Below are positions 24,651-33,641 of a stretch of 64,000 nt of DNA, piece after piece. Origin of the DNA: Dactylosporangium sucinum (GTDB lineage: Bacteria; Actinomycetota; Actinomycetes; Mycobacteriales; Micromonosporaceae); assembly GCF_014647515.1 (NCBI RefSeq), contig NZ_BMPI01000008.1, positions 12,666 through 76,665 of the forward strand. The letters run 5' to 3'. The position numbers and the translations under genes were made by a program. The notes beneath the pieces were generated by a model, which searched no databases, had not been told where the DNA came from, and saw only the letters and a list, made by a program, of their open reading frames with translations. Numbering within the stretch: the stretch's first letter is position 1; each line of letters starts with the position of its first letter.

Positions 24651-25778
24651 CTAGACGGTGGCGATCGCCTTCGCGAGGTTGTCCGCGACGTAGGCGATTT
24701 CGTCATCCCGCATATGTGGGAAGAACGGCAGGGACAGGATCTCGGTGGCGGCCCGTTCGGCCACCGGCAGGTCGGGCGTACGGTCGGTCAGGTAGGCAAG
24801 CTGGCGGTGGCACGGCACCGGGTAGTGCACGCCCGTGCCGATGCCGGCCTCGTTCAGCAGGCCGCGAACGGTCTCGCGGCTCGGGACGCGGACGACCAGC
24901 AGGTGCCAGGCGCTGTCCACGCCGGACAACGGCGAGACCAGCGGGATGCCGTGCGCGGCCAGGGCCTCCGAGTAGAGCGACGCGACGCGCCGGCGCTGCA
25001 CGTTGGCCTCCGGCAGGTCGGCCAGCTTCCGCCGCAGAACCATGGCCTGCAGGGCGTCGAGCCGGCTGTTCCGCCCGATGTACCGGTGTTCGTAGTGGTC
25101 CGTTCCCTCGGTGCGGCCGTGGTTGGCCAGCGACCGGATCCGCGAGGCGAGTTCCGCGTCGTCGGTGACGACGGCGCCGCCGTCGCCCCACGCGCCGAGG
25201 TTCTTCCCGGGATAGAAGCTAAACGTCCCCGCGACCCCGTAGGACCCGGCCCGGACCTTCTCACCCGAGCCGTCATTCGGGGCGTCGGCGCCGTGCGCCT
25301 GCGCCGAGTCCTCGACGACGACCAGGTTGTGCCGCTCGGCGAAGGCGAGCACGTCCGCCGGCGGGACCATGTGCCCGAAGAGGTGCACCGGCATGACCGC
25401 GCGCGTGCGCTCGGTGAGCCCGGCCTCCAGCGTCTCCGGCGTGATGAGCAGGCTTTCCGGGTCGACGTCGACGAAGATCGGCGTCGCGCCGGCCGCCGCC
25501 ACCGCCGAGGCGGTCGCGATGAACGTGTTGGCCGGGACGAGCACCTCGTCGCCGCCCCCGACGCCGAGCGCGCGCAGGGTCAGTTCGATCGCGTCGGTGC
25601 CGTTGGCCACGCCGACCGCGTGCGCGGTGTTGCAGAAGGCCGCGTACTCCTGCTCGAAGGCCTCCACCGCCGGCCCGCCGATGAACCGCGAGTTGGCGGC
25701 CACGGCCCGGACCTCGGCCACGACCTCCTCGACGATCGACGCGTGGGGTGTGGCGAGGTCGTTGAACGGGATGCGCAC
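24651..25778 (-). CDS. DegT/DnrJ/EryC1/StrS family sugar aminotransferase
   Basis: 375 aa, GTG start with AGGA upstream. PLP-dependent transamination of a keto-nucleotide sugar. Motifs: GVANGTDAIELTLRALGVG, VLVPANTFIATA, VVEDSAQAHGA, and the PLP-lysine segment FSFYPGKNLGAWGDGGAV; YIGRNSRLDALQA is also typical. It lies 32 bp downstream of the Gfo/Idh/MocA oxidoreductase, a pairing known from 3-amino sugar routes such as WlbA/WlbE, which suggests oxidation at C3 followed by amination. Confidence 0.92.
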   Translation of the reverse strand: MRIPFNDLATPHASIVEEVVAEVRAVAANSRFIGGPAVEAFEQEYAAFCNTAHAVGVANGTDAIELTLRALGVGGGDEVLVPANTFIATASAVAAAGATPIFVDVDPESLLITPETLEAGLTERTRAVMPVHLFGHMVPPADVLAFAERHNLVVVEDSAQAHGADAPNDGSGEKVRAGSYGVAGTFSFYPGKNLGAWGDGGAVVTDDAELASRIRSLANHGRTEGTDHYEHRYIGRNSRLDALQAMVLRRKLADLPEANVQRRRVASLYSEALAAHGIPLVSPLSGVDSAWHLLVVRVPSRETVRGLLNEAGIGTGVHYPVPCHRQLAYLTDRTPDLPVAERAATEILSLPFFPHMRDDEIAYVADNLAKAIATV

Positions 25779-25809
25779 GAAGAAGGTCCTTTCCAGCTGG
25801 TTCAGCAGA

Positions 25810-26838
25810 TTACGCGAGGACGGCGTCGGAGGCAGCGGTCAGCTGGGCGGTCAGCTGCACGGTCCGGCCGGTGGCCATGGACTCGGCGGCCGCCTCCAGG
25901 ACCTCCACGACGGCCAGCCCGCGCTGCCCGTCGACGGCCGGCCGGCGGCCGGTGACGGCCGACTCCACGAAGTCGCGGTCGACCTCGGCGAGCGGCTCGG
26001 TCATCGGGATGTGCGGCGAGACGATGCCGCCGTAGCGATACGACATCGGCACCGTCCCGTCAAGGGGTGCGCCCTGCACGCCCTTGTCGTAGATGCGGAG
26101 CCGGCCCTCGTCCAGCATGTCGTCGTAGACGGCCATCCGCTGGCTGCCCACGACCGTCACGCGGCGCACCTTCGAGGGGTCGAGCCAGCTGACGTGGATG
26201 TTCGCGGTCGCGCCGATGTTGCCGTACTCCAGGCGCAGGTAGGCGACGTCCTCGAACGGCGTGCCGGCGTGGCTGGCGCCCCAGGCGCTCACCGCGGTGG
26301 GCGTGCTGCCGAGGACCATGTTGATGATCGAGATGTCGTGCGGCGCGAGGTCCCAGACGACGTTGACGTCCGGCTGGTACAGCCCGAGGTTCAGTCGCGC
26401 GGTGTCGATGTAGTAGATCTTGCCGAGCTCGCCGCCGGCGACCATGTCGCGCAGGTGCTTCACCACGGCGTTGTGCTCGAAGGTGTGACCGGTGGCCAGC
26501 GTCAGGCCGTTGCCATCGGCCAGCGCGACCAGCTCGCGCGCCTCCGCGGTGGAGGCCGTCATCGGCTTCTCCACCATGACGTGCTTGCCGGCCTGCAGCA
26601 GCCGCTTGGCCAGCGGCGCGTGCGACCGGGGCGGCGTGGCGATGATGGCCGCGTCGATGAGGTCGATGACCTCGTCGAGGCTGGTGACGCACAGGGCACT
26701 GGGATACATCCGGCGCAGCGGCTCGATCCGCTCGGCCTGGGCGTCGATCGCGACCACCAGTGATACGTCTGGTAACGACGACAGCACGCGAACGTGCTTG
26801 GCTCCCCAGTAACCGCAGCCGATGACGCCAACCTTCAT
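25810..26838 (-). CDS. Gfo/Idh/MocA family sugar oxidoreductase
   Basis: 342 aa from ATG 26838 (AGGG 6-7 nt upstream); the frame extends to 26868 but adds a Ser/Gly-rich leader. Rossmann motif GVIGCGYWGAKHVRV, the cis-proline EKP motif in VMVEKPMTAS, and the catalytic region WDLAPHDISIINM. Family members oxidise or reduce nucleotide sugars; WlbA-type enzymes make a 3-keto sugar for a following aminotransferase, which is the next gene here. Specificity is inferred from context. Confidence 0.88.
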   Translation of the reverse strand: MKVGVIGCGYWGAKHVRVLSSLPDVSLVVAIDAQAERIEPLRRMYPSALCVTSLDEVIDLIDAAIIATPPRSHAPLAKRLLQAGKHVMVEKPMTASTAEARELVALADGNGLTLATGHTFEHNAVVKHLRDMVAGGELGKIYYIDTARLNLGLYQPDVNVVWDLAPHDISIINMVLGSTPTAVSAWGASHAGTPFEDVAYLRLEYGNIGATANIHVSWLDPSKVRRVTVVGSQRMAVYDDMLDEGRLRIYDKGVQGAPLDGTVPMSYRYGGIVSPHIPMTEPLAEVDRDFVESAVTGRRPAVDGQRGLAVVEVLEAAAESMATGRTVQLTAQLTAASDAVLA

Positions 26839-27245
26839 GACCGACCCTGCTCCCGAAGAAGAAATCATCGCGCGCCCCCCACGGGCAGTCGCCTAGGAAC
26901 CCTCGCGGATGACGCAGTCGCGAGGCAAGTGGGCTACGGCAATCTCGCCGTGTCGCATTTTTTACAACGCGTCTTTTAACTCAGCATGAAATGCCGCGAG
27001 CGCCTTATCAAATCGTCCAACCATGGCAATTCACATATTTGTTACCTTTACCCCGAACCGGACAGCAGTGATCTTTCTTCGCACTGCTCAGGGCGCATGT
27101 GGCCCAGGGTTCACTCGTGTTCCGTCAGGTTGGCGCCACCTCGATCGTTCCGTCGGCCAGGACTGGCCGAACGGACGACTAAATAGAGTCTTTAAACCGC
27201 TGGACGCCGTTCGGATGGATCATAAACGCACGCGGAAATGTCCCG
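26839..27245. other. AT-richer gene-free gap within the polysaccharide locus
   Basis: About 400 bp with no credible gene. From about 26940 to 27080 and 27175 to 27260 the sequence is markedly richer in A and T than anything around it (for example ATTTTTTACAACGCG and TTCACATATTTGTTACC). An inverted repeat CCTCGCG/CGCGAGG lies at 26901-26925. It probably holds the promoter of the leftward 26838-18031 gene set and the 3' end of the next leftward set. AT-rich islands in high-GC actinomycetes can bind Lsr2, but that is inference. Confidence 0.55.
27153..27170 (-). terminator. Candidate terminator hairpin
   Basis: TCGGCCA-GGAC-TGGCCGA forms a perfect 7-bp stem with a 4-nt loop about 75 bp after the stop of the gene ending at 27246. 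No T-run follows on the minus strand, so it is a weak call. Confidence 0.35.
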
Positions 27246-28526
27246 TCAATTTCTGTCTACATAGTCACAGGGCAGAGTGGCGTGCCAGCCGGGCGCGGCC
27301 AGCGGCGGCACTTCGATCTCCACTGAGCCGCCGGATCGTTGCGCGCACGCCACCTGAGCTGATTCAAGCCCGTCATCCCACGCCGGACCGTTGGCCCGGG
27401 CGTTGCCCACCCGGAAGTTCACCACCAGCACGACGGCGAACAGCAGCGCGAACACGGCCAGCGGCGTGCCCTCGCCGGTCTCGTGCGGCAGCAGCAGGCT
27501 CGCCACGGCGACGAGCAGCAGCAGCGCCGGCGCCACGTTGTAGCGGGGCGTTGCGACGCCGCTCAGCGCCACGGGCAGCACGTAGAGGCCGACGCTGTGC
27601 AGAGCCGCGGCCAGGGCGAACCACCAACGGGCCGTCGTGAACCCGCGCCAGGCCAGCAGCAGCACGGCCGCGAGGACCAGCAGGGACAGGCCGGTGAAGA
27701 TGAGGCTGTGCGTGGTGACCTGGGCGCCGACCCACCGCTCGCCGAAGAAGGTGCTGGGAATCGCGCGGAACACGTAGCCCTTGACGCCCAAGACCGGGGC
27801 CGGCGCCAGCCCCTCGCGCTCGCTCTGCCCGGTGAGCAGGCCGAGGACCTGCAACCCGAACGGCACGGCGAAGGCGACGGCCTTCACCACGGCGTAGCGG
27901 TCCCGGTGGAACCAGATGATGAAGGCGGCCAGCGGCACGTAGATGGCGGTGAGGATGTCGCTGCCGGCGACCAGCACGATGCCGGCACACGCGAACACCT
28001 TGCCGGTCATCGTCGGCGGGCGGGACACGAGGAGCCAGAACAGCAGGTACAGCCCGGTCCAGTGCAGGTTCGCCGGCGAGTTCAGCACGTCGCCCTGCGA
28101 CATCGGCAGCAGCGCGACCGGGACCGACACGAGCAGCCGGGCGAGCGGCGACGGCAGGTACTCGCCGCTGAGCCGGTAGACGGCGATCGCGAACAGCGTC
28201 GTGACCAGCGCGGCACCGAGCGCGAGCGTGGCCGCCGCCCAGCTCGCCGGCAGCGCGGCCGCGATCGCGGCCACGATCCGCGCGACGAGGTGGTAGTAGC
28301 CGGCGTACGAGGTGGTGAAGGCGCCGACGCCCTTGTCGACGGCCTGGGTCAGGAAGATCTGCCCGTCCTCGGCCCAGATCGTGTTCAGGGCACCGGCGCC
28401 GCCCTGGCGCAGGATGCCGGCCGCCGTCCCCACGACGGCCACAGCGGTGATGCCGAGCGCCGTCCGCCAGGGCCTGGCGGGCGGTGCGGTGGTCGATTGG
28501 GCCTGTTCCCGCTCGGTCAGGGCCAT
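27246..28526 (-). CDS. Polytopic membrane protein, possibly GT-C glycosyltransferase
   Basis: 426 aa, ATG 28526 with AAGGA upstream. About 10-11 hydrophobic segments. The first extracytoplasmic loop holds WAEDGQIF (an acidic pair after the first helix, as in GT-C enzymes) and SYAGYYHLVAR; the C-terminal 50 residues are soluble and include one Cys pair. No family recognised with certainty. In the middle of a polysaccharide operon it may add a side-chain sugar from a lipid donor on the outer face, but the role is inferred. Confidence 0.72.
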   Translation of the reverse strand: MALTEREQAQSTTAPPARPWRTALGITAVAVVGTAAGILRQGGAGALNTIWAEDGQIFLTQAVDKGVGAFTTSYAGYYHLVARIVAAIAAALPASWAAATLALGAALVTTLFAIAVYRLSGEYLPSPLARLLVSVPVALLPMSQGDVLNSPANLHWTGLYLLFWLLVSRPPTMTGKVFACAGIVLVAGSDILTAIYVPLAAFIIWFHRDRYAVVKAVAFAVPFGLQVLGLLTGQSEREGLAPAPVLGVKGYVFRAIPSTFFGERWVGAQVTTHSLIFTGLSLLVLAAVLLLAWRGFTTARWWFALAAALHSVGLYVLPVALSGVATPRYNVAPALLLLVAVASLLLPHETGEGTPLAVFALLFAVVLVVNFRVGNARANGPAWDDGLESAQVACAQRSGGSVEIEVPPLAAPGWHATLPCDYVDRN

Positions 28527-28579
28527 CTGCACCAGTTCCTTAGCTTTCCCTCGGGTCGCGGCCTTCGGCTCTTGGCCGG

Positions 28580-29890
28580 CTAGACGTACGGGCGGAAGAC
28601 CGGCTTCACCGGCCGACCGACGAGATACCCTTCGACGCCGTCGCTGAGCGCCTTCGCGTAGACGGCGAGCGCGCCGTCGACGGCCTCGATCGTGCGGTCG
28701 ATGTCGGCGTCGGTGTGCGAGTAGCTCATCACGAACGACGGCGCGATGACCCCGCGGCGGATGAGCTCCTGCAGGAACAGCGTCCGGAACGCCTGCGACC
28801 GCTCGCCGTCGGCGTCCTTCGTCATGTAGATGAGGTTGCTGTCGCGGCCGGCGATGTCGACGAACTCGCTGACGCCGTGCGCCCGCGCCGCCGCCCGGAC
28901 GCCCGCGGCCAGCCGCGCGCCCTGCCGGTGCAGGTGCTCGATGACCGGCTCCTGCTCGTACACGTCGAGCACCGCCATCGTCGCGGCCAGCGTGTGCGTG
29001 TCGGCACCGTAGGTGGTCGACAGCAGGAACACCCGCTCGCGGTCGGTGCGCAGGCCGCCGAGCTCCATCAGCTCCGGCGTGCCGACGAGCGCGGCCACCG
29101 CGAAGCCGTTGCCGAGCGCCTTGCCGTAGGTGGTCAGGTCGGCGAGGACGCCGTGGACGTGCGAGGCGCCGCGGACGTGCCAGCGGAAGCCGGTGATGAT
29201 CTCGTCGAAGATGAGCACGATGCCGTGCCGGTCGCAGAGCGCCCGCAGGCCCTCCAGGAAGCCCGGGGCCGGCGGCTCGGTCGTCTCGACCTCCTGGACC
29301 AGGCAGGCGATGCGGCCGGGGTGCTCGGCGATGAGCGCTTCCACGCTCGCGAGGTCGTTGTAGCGGTACTTCAGGGTCAGCGCCCGGATCGCGTCCGGGA
29401 TGCCGCCGGGCATGCCGGTGGTACCGATGAACCAATCGTCAGTGGAGAAGAACGGGTGGTCGCCGCAGACCGCGACCAGGTCGCGACCCGTCGCCGCCCG
29501 GGCGAGCTTGACCGCGGCGCTCGTCACGTCGGAGCCGTTCTTGGCGAACTTCACCATGCGGTCGCCCTGGCCCAGCGCGCTTCGCAGCCGCTCGGCCGCG
29601 GTCAGCTCGATCGCGCCGGGTCGGCTGAAGTTCAGGCCGTGCTCCAGCTGCGCCGCGGCCGCCGCGACGACCGGCGCGAAGGCGTGGCCGAGCGTGACCG
29701 CGCGCAGCCCCATGCCGTACTCGACGAACTCGTTGCCGTCCACGTCCCATACGTGGCAGCCCGCGCCGCGGACGATGAAGCCGGGCGCCTCCTCCGGGAA
29801 CTGGTCGTCACCCTTGGCATACGTGTGGGCACCGCCGGGGATGACCGCGTGCGCCAGTGGCCGCAGGCGGTTGGACTCCTGGAACTGCAA
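28580..29890 (-). CDS. Class III aminotransferase (glutamate-1-semialdehyde aminomutase-like)
   Basis: 436 aa, TTG start with AGGAG close by. PLP fold type I: GGAHTYAKGDDQFPEEAP at the N-terminus, VKFAKNGSDVTSAAVKLARAATG, IFDEIITGFRW, and the Schiff-base Lys in TTYGKALGNGF. The similarity is to HemL, but a polysaccharide context and the absence of heme genes suggest a sugar or small-molecule aminotransferase that supplies a substituent of the repeat unit. It follows the flippase gene by 7 bp. Confidence 0.87.
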   Translation of the reverse strand: MQFQESNRLRPLAHAVIPGGAHTYAKGDDQFPEEAPGFIVRGAGCHVWDVDGNEFVEYGMGLRAVTLGHAFAPVVAAAAAQLEHGLNFSRPGAIELTAAERLRSALGQGDRMVKFAKNGSDVTSAAVKLARAATGRDLVAVCGDHPFFSTDDWFIGTTGMPGGIPDAIRALTLKYRYNDLASVEALIAEHPGRIACLVQEVETTEPPAPGFLEGLRALCDRHGIVLIFDEIITGFRWHVRGASHVHGVLADLTTYGKALGNGFAVAALVGTPELMELGGLRTDRERVFLLSTTYGADTHTLAATMAVLDVYEQEPVIEHLHRQGARLAAGVRAAARAHGVSEFVDIAGRDSNLIYMTKDADGERSQAFRTLFLQELIRRGVIAPSFVMSYSHTDADIDRTIEAVDGALAVYAKALSDGVEGYLVGRPVKPVFRPYV

Positions 29891-29897
29891 CGCTCTC

Positions 29898-31475
29898 CTA
29901 CGCTTTCTTCAGCAGGGGCCGGATCTTGCCCATGACCATCCCGGACAGGCGCCGGTCGAGCGCCAGCAGCACGCCGCCGGAGATCGCCGTGGCGAGGACC
30001 CCGTAGATCACGAACTTGAGCGTCCACGGGCCGTCGACGAGGCCGAAGCGGTCGACGCTCCAGGTGATGCCGAAGCCGAGCAGGCTCGCGAACAGCGCCG
30101 GCATGGTCGGCCGGACGACCCGCCAGCTGCTGACCTTCAGCACGCGGTTGAAGGTGATGTACGCCATGACGACGGTGATCGTGAACTCCAGGCCCGCCAT
30201 GCCGAGCGCGATGGCGGCCACCTGCTTCCGGTCGTCGGCGGAGCCGTTGAGCAGCTGCCCGATGACGTAGAACGTGGCGATGCCGACGGCGAGCTGGATC
30301 CAGGCGAGCGCGGTGTTGATGCCGACCCGCCCGACAGCCTGCAGGGCCGGGCCGAGCAGCACGCCGTAGACGTTGACCGCGCCGACGATGCACAGCAGCT
30401 GCATGCCGACGCCGGCCGGCGACCACTCCGGGCCGAGCAGCGCGACGAGCGGCTTGGCGTCGGCGGCCAGGATGCCCAGGGCGGGCAGGCCGACGACGGC
30501 CGAGACGTGCAGCATCTTGGCGAGCCGGTCGGCGAGCACGTCCGGCTCGCGCTGCAGGCGGGCCAGCTCGGGCAGCGACACCTGCTGCAGGGAACGGCTG
30601 GTCACCTCGGTCAGCATGTCGGGCAGGCGCTGGGCGATGCGGTACAGACCGACCGCGACCGGGCCGAACCACTTGGCCAGCACGAGCAGGTCGATGCGGA
30701 TGGCGAGGAAGACGCCGATGCCGCCGAGCGCGGACTGGGCCGAGAAGCCGCGCAGGTCCCGCCAGGCCTGCCGGGGGAACCTCCACCGCGGCCGCCAGTC
30801 GGTGACCGTCCAGAGCACGATCGCGCCGATGACGCCGGTGACCAGCTGCTGGGCGACCAGGGCCCAGGCCTGGAAGCCGGCGAACGCGAGCGCGATGCCG
30901 ACGACGCCGCCGATCGCGGTGGCGATCAGGGTCCGGATCGCGAGCGGCCGGAAGGTCATCTTCCGGCGCAGGATCGCCTCCGGTACCACGGTGAGGCCCT
31001 GCAGCAGGATCATCGGGGTCAGCGCGATGCAGATCCAGGTGATCTCGGGCTGGTCGTTGAACCAGGCCCACAGGGGCGCGGCGCCGGCGGCCAGCCCGGT
31101 GAGGCCCAGGCTGCCGCCGATGACGACCCAGAACCCGGCGTCGAGGTGGTCCTCGTCGAGCTGCTCGCGCTGGATGATCGTGGTGAGCAGGGTCTGCTGC
31201 AGCAGCATCTGCGTGATCATCACGAAGAGCAGCGCCGTGGCCACGACGCCGAAGGCGTGCGGGCCGAGCATGCTTGCGAGCACGAACGTGACGATCGTGG
31301 TGGTGCCCAGTCGTCCCGCGGTCAGCGCGTACGACCAGAAGATGGCGGACTTGAGCCGTTTCCGCGGCGCCTCTTCGCGCTCAGGCTGGTGCTCGGGTGC
31401 CTTGATCTCGACGGTGCGGTCCAGTTCGACGGTCCGGTCAAGTGGATCGACGGACTGGTCGACGGTCTGGCTCAT
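29898..31475 (-). CDS. Polysaccharide repeat-unit flippase (Wzx/MOP superfamily)
   Basis: 525 aa, ATG with GGAG 5 nt upstream. A soluble charged leader of about 45 residues with repeated TVEL/TVEIK is followed by about 12-14 hydrophobic segments in the Polysacc_synt/RfbX pattern (IFWSYALTAGRLGTTTIV at the start). It should flip undecaprenyl-linked repeat units to the outer face. The TVE repeat recalls the ATVEI leader of the sugar-phosphate transferase in this locus; the meaning of this shared leader is unknown. Confidence 0.9.
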   Translation of the reverse strand: MSQTVDQSVDPLDRTVELDRTVEIKAPEHQPEREEAPRKRLKSAIFWSYALTAGRLGTTTIVTFVLASMLGPHAFGVVATALLFVMITQMLLQQTLLTTIIQREQLDEDHLDAGFWVVIGGSLGLTGLAAGAAPLWAWFNDQPEITWICIALTPMILLQGLTVVPEAILRRKMTFRPLAIRTLIATAIGGVVGIALAFAGFQAWALVAQQLVTGVIGAIVLWTVTDWRPRWRFPRQAWRDLRGFSAQSALGGIGVFLAIRIDLLVLAKWFGPVAVGLYRIAQRLPDMLTEVTSRSLQQVSLPELARLQREPDVLADRLAKMLHVSAVVGLPALGILAADAKPLVALLGPEWSPAGVGMQLLCIVGAVNVYGVLLGPALQAVGRVGINTALAWIQLAVGIATFYVIGQLLNGSADDRKQVAAIALGMAGLEFTITVVMAYITFNRVLKVSSWRVVRPTMPALFASLLGFGITWSVDRFGLVDGPWTLKFVIYGVLATAISGGVLLALDRRLSGMVMGKIRPLLKKA

Positions 31476-31494
31476 GCAGGCTCCGCTCGCTGCG

Positions 31495-32454
31495 TCAGGA
31501 CTGCGGGGACTCGCCCGCCCGAGGCTCTTCCCACGGGGGCGGAGCGATGGGCGTGCGGGTGATGGTGCGCCGGATCCGGCCCAGCTTGGCGCGCCCGCGA
31601 CGGGAGCCCCAGGAGGTCAGGAACGCGGCCGTGCCGGCCGCCCGCTCGGCGACCGGGAGCTCGTTGTTCATGAGCGCCTTGGTGATCTCCCAGGTCATGC
31701 GGGTGTGGTGGCTCTGGTCGGAGGCGGGCTTGCGCTTCTTGGACTTCTTCGCGCCCGGCTCCAGCCACTCCAGCACCTCGTCGGTGTCGCGGCTGGCGCC
31801 GAAGGTGTTCGTCGCGTGCATGCGCCGGAAGAACAGCCGCTCCGGCACCTGGACGAACTCGCCCCGCAGGGCCAGCTCGTGCAGCATCCGCACGTCGCTG
31901 GAGAGGAAGGGGCCGAGCAGCCGGGTCCTGCGCAGCACGTCGGTGCGAACGACGCCGAAGACCTCGTTGCAGAGGTTCCATTTCCGGGCGTACCACGAGA
32001 CCCGGCTCCGGGAGCGCAGGTCCGCGGTGTTCATGTTGTCGTCCCACGGGCCGATCTCGTAGCCGTCGCTGTCGATCAGCATGGTCTGCGGGAACGCCAG
32101 GATCGCGGTCGGGTGCGCGTCGAGCGCGGCCACGCACCGGCTGATGAGCGTCGGCGCGGCCAGGTCGTCGTGCGCGGCGAGGCGGAACAGCTCGCCGCGC
32201 GCGAGCGAGACGACCCGCCGGAAGTTGCCGGCTTCGCCCAGATTCTCCGGGTTGCGGTAGATCCGCATCCGGTCGTCCTTGCGCGCGTAGGTCTCCAGGA
32301 TCTCCCACGTGCTGTCGGTCGAGAGGTTGTCGCACACGACGATCTCGAAGTCGCCGTAGTCCTGCGCGAGCATCGACTCCAACGCCTGCGGCAGGTACCG
32401 CTCGACGTTGTACGTCGTCATGCCGATGGTCACGCGAGGCGCGGTGTCAGCCAT
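31495..32454 (-). CDS. Glycosyltransferase family 2
   Basis: 319 aa from ATG 32454. Motifs VTIGMTTYNVERYLPQALES, IVVCDNLSTDSTWEI, NLGEAGNFRRVVSLARGE and the metal/acceptor region AAHDDLAAP. The C-terminal 40 residues are basic and Pro-rich. It starts 2 bp after the stop of the upstream methyltransferase gene in a tight operon. Sugar donor unknown. Confidence 0.9.
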   Translation of the reverse strand: MADTAPRVTIGMTTYNVERYLPQALESMLAQDYGDFEIVVCDNLSTDSTWEILETYARKDDRMRIYRNPENLGEAGNFRRVVSLARGELFRLAAHDDLAAPTLISRCVAALDAHPTAILAFPQTMLIDSDGYEIGPWDDNMNTADLRSRSRVSWYARKWNLCNEVFGVVRTDVLRRTRLLGPFLSSDVRMLHELALRGEFVQVPERLFFRRMHATNTFGASRDTDEVLEWLEPGAKKSKKRKPASDQSHHTRMTWEITKALMNNELPVAERAAGTAAFLTSWGSRRGRAKLGRIRRTITRTPIAPPPWEEPRAGESPQS

Positions 32455-32456
32455 GG

Positions 32457-33641
32457 TCAGGCCACCAGGATCTCTGCTGTCACGCCGAGGTCGGCGAGCG
32501 ACTTGGCGATCTCTTCCTTGTATGCGGGGTTCGTGATGACTACGGCCTTGGGCTGCAGCGCCGTCAGCGTCGACGGCGGATCGACCCGGTGGCCGGTGAC
32601 CGGCAGGAACCGTCCCCACTTGCGCGGGTTGAGGTCGACCACACCGTGCAGGCCGAGCTCGCGGTCGGCGAGCGTCAGGAACTGCACGCCGCGCGAACCC
32701 GCGCCCCACAGCACCGGCTTGGCGCCCTCGGCGTTGAGCCGGGCGATCGTCGACCGCCAGCGCTCGCGCTCGGCGTGGTGCCGCTCGGCGAAGCCGGCGA
32801 TCGCGGCCAGTTGCTTGTCGCGGGCCCGCAGCGACGGCAGCTCACCGGTGTGGGCGACATGGCCTCCTGCCCGCGGGCGGTTCGCCGAAACCTCGATGTA
32901 TCGGAACATTCCCTGGAACAGCGTGCCGGTCGACTCGACCGTCCAGCCGGCGCGGCCGAAGATGCTGGCCAGCGAGTAGGCGTCGAAGTACGACACGTGC
33001 GGGTAGATGACCTCCCAGCCCGCGGTGGCCAGGTCGTAGACCGCGTCCGGCACCTCGACGTAGCCGAACACCTCGCGCCCCTTGGCCTGCTCGCGCAGGT
33101 CGACCAGGAACTCGTAGGGGTCGTCGAGGTGCTCGAACCAGTGCCGGGACGTGAAGAAGTCGTACTCCGGCAGGCCGCTGCCCCGCGGCGCCAGTCCACT
33201 GTGGAACGTCGTGACGCCCTGCTCGCCCTCCTCGCCGGCATACATCGCGTCGTAGCCGACGCCCCGGGCGCCGCCGACGTGGGTGAGCTCGCGAAGGAAC
33301 TCGCCCTGCCCGCAGCCGATGTCCAGCACGAGCTTGCCGCTCAGGTCGTACCGCTCGCTCAGACTGTGCACGAGGTCGCTCGAGAACCGCTGGAAGGCGG
33401 GGGAGAAGTGCAGGTTGGTGTCCATCGCCGTGTCGTAGACGAGCTTGTCCTGCTCGAACGCGACATTGCGGACGTAGGCGCAGGTGGGGCAGTTGGCCAA
33501 AACCATCTTGCCGACCGGCGAGGCCACGGCGTCGCCGTGATCCTCCCAGTGCACGCCGCACAGGACCGGGATCTCGCCGAGGTCGGCGAACTCGACCAGC
33601 CGGTCCTCGCCGCAGGCGTCGCAGATGCGCCCGGTCGTCAT
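32457..33641 (-). CDS. NDP-sugar C-methyltransferase-type SAM methyltransferase (copy 1)
   Basis: 394 aa, ATG overlapping the epimerase stop (ATGA). Three parts: an N-terminal zinc-binding domain (CDACGEDRLVEFADLGEIP then CPTCAYV), a central Rossmann SAM domain (VLDIGCGQGEFLREL), and a C-terminal domain with PVLWGAGSRGVQFL. This is the domain order of TylC3/EvaC-type sugar C-3 methyltransferases. A second enzyme of the same build lies at 34889, divergently. Confidence 0.87.
   Translation of the reverse strand: MTTGRICDACGEDRLVEFADLGEIPVLCGVHWEDHGDAVASPVGKMVLANCPTCAYVRNVAFEQDKLVYDTAMDTNLHFSPAFQRFSSDLVHSLSERYDLSGKLVLDIGCGQGEFLRELTHVGGARGVGYDAMYAGEEGEQGVTTFHSGLAPRGSGLPEYDFFTSRHWFEHLDDPYEFLVDLREQAKGREVFGYVEVPDAVYDLATAGWEVIYPHVSYFDAYSLASIFGRAGWTVESTGTLFQGMFRYIEVSANRPRAGGHVAHTGELPSLRARDKQLAAIAGFAERHHAERERWRSTIARLNAEGAKPVLWGAGSRGVQFLTLADRELGLHGVVDLNPRKWGRFLPVTGHRVDPPSTLTALQPKAVVITNPAYKEEIAKSLADLGVTAEILVA

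Noticed and set aside
26839..27245. A lost or small gene in the AT-rich gap
   Set aside because: Short frames there have no ribosome binding site, atypical codons and no recognisable domain.
28580..29890. Glutamate-1-semialdehyde aminomutase of heme synthesis
   Set aside because: The fold fits, but the gene is inside a polysaccharide operon with no tetrapyrrole genes, so hemL is not assigned.
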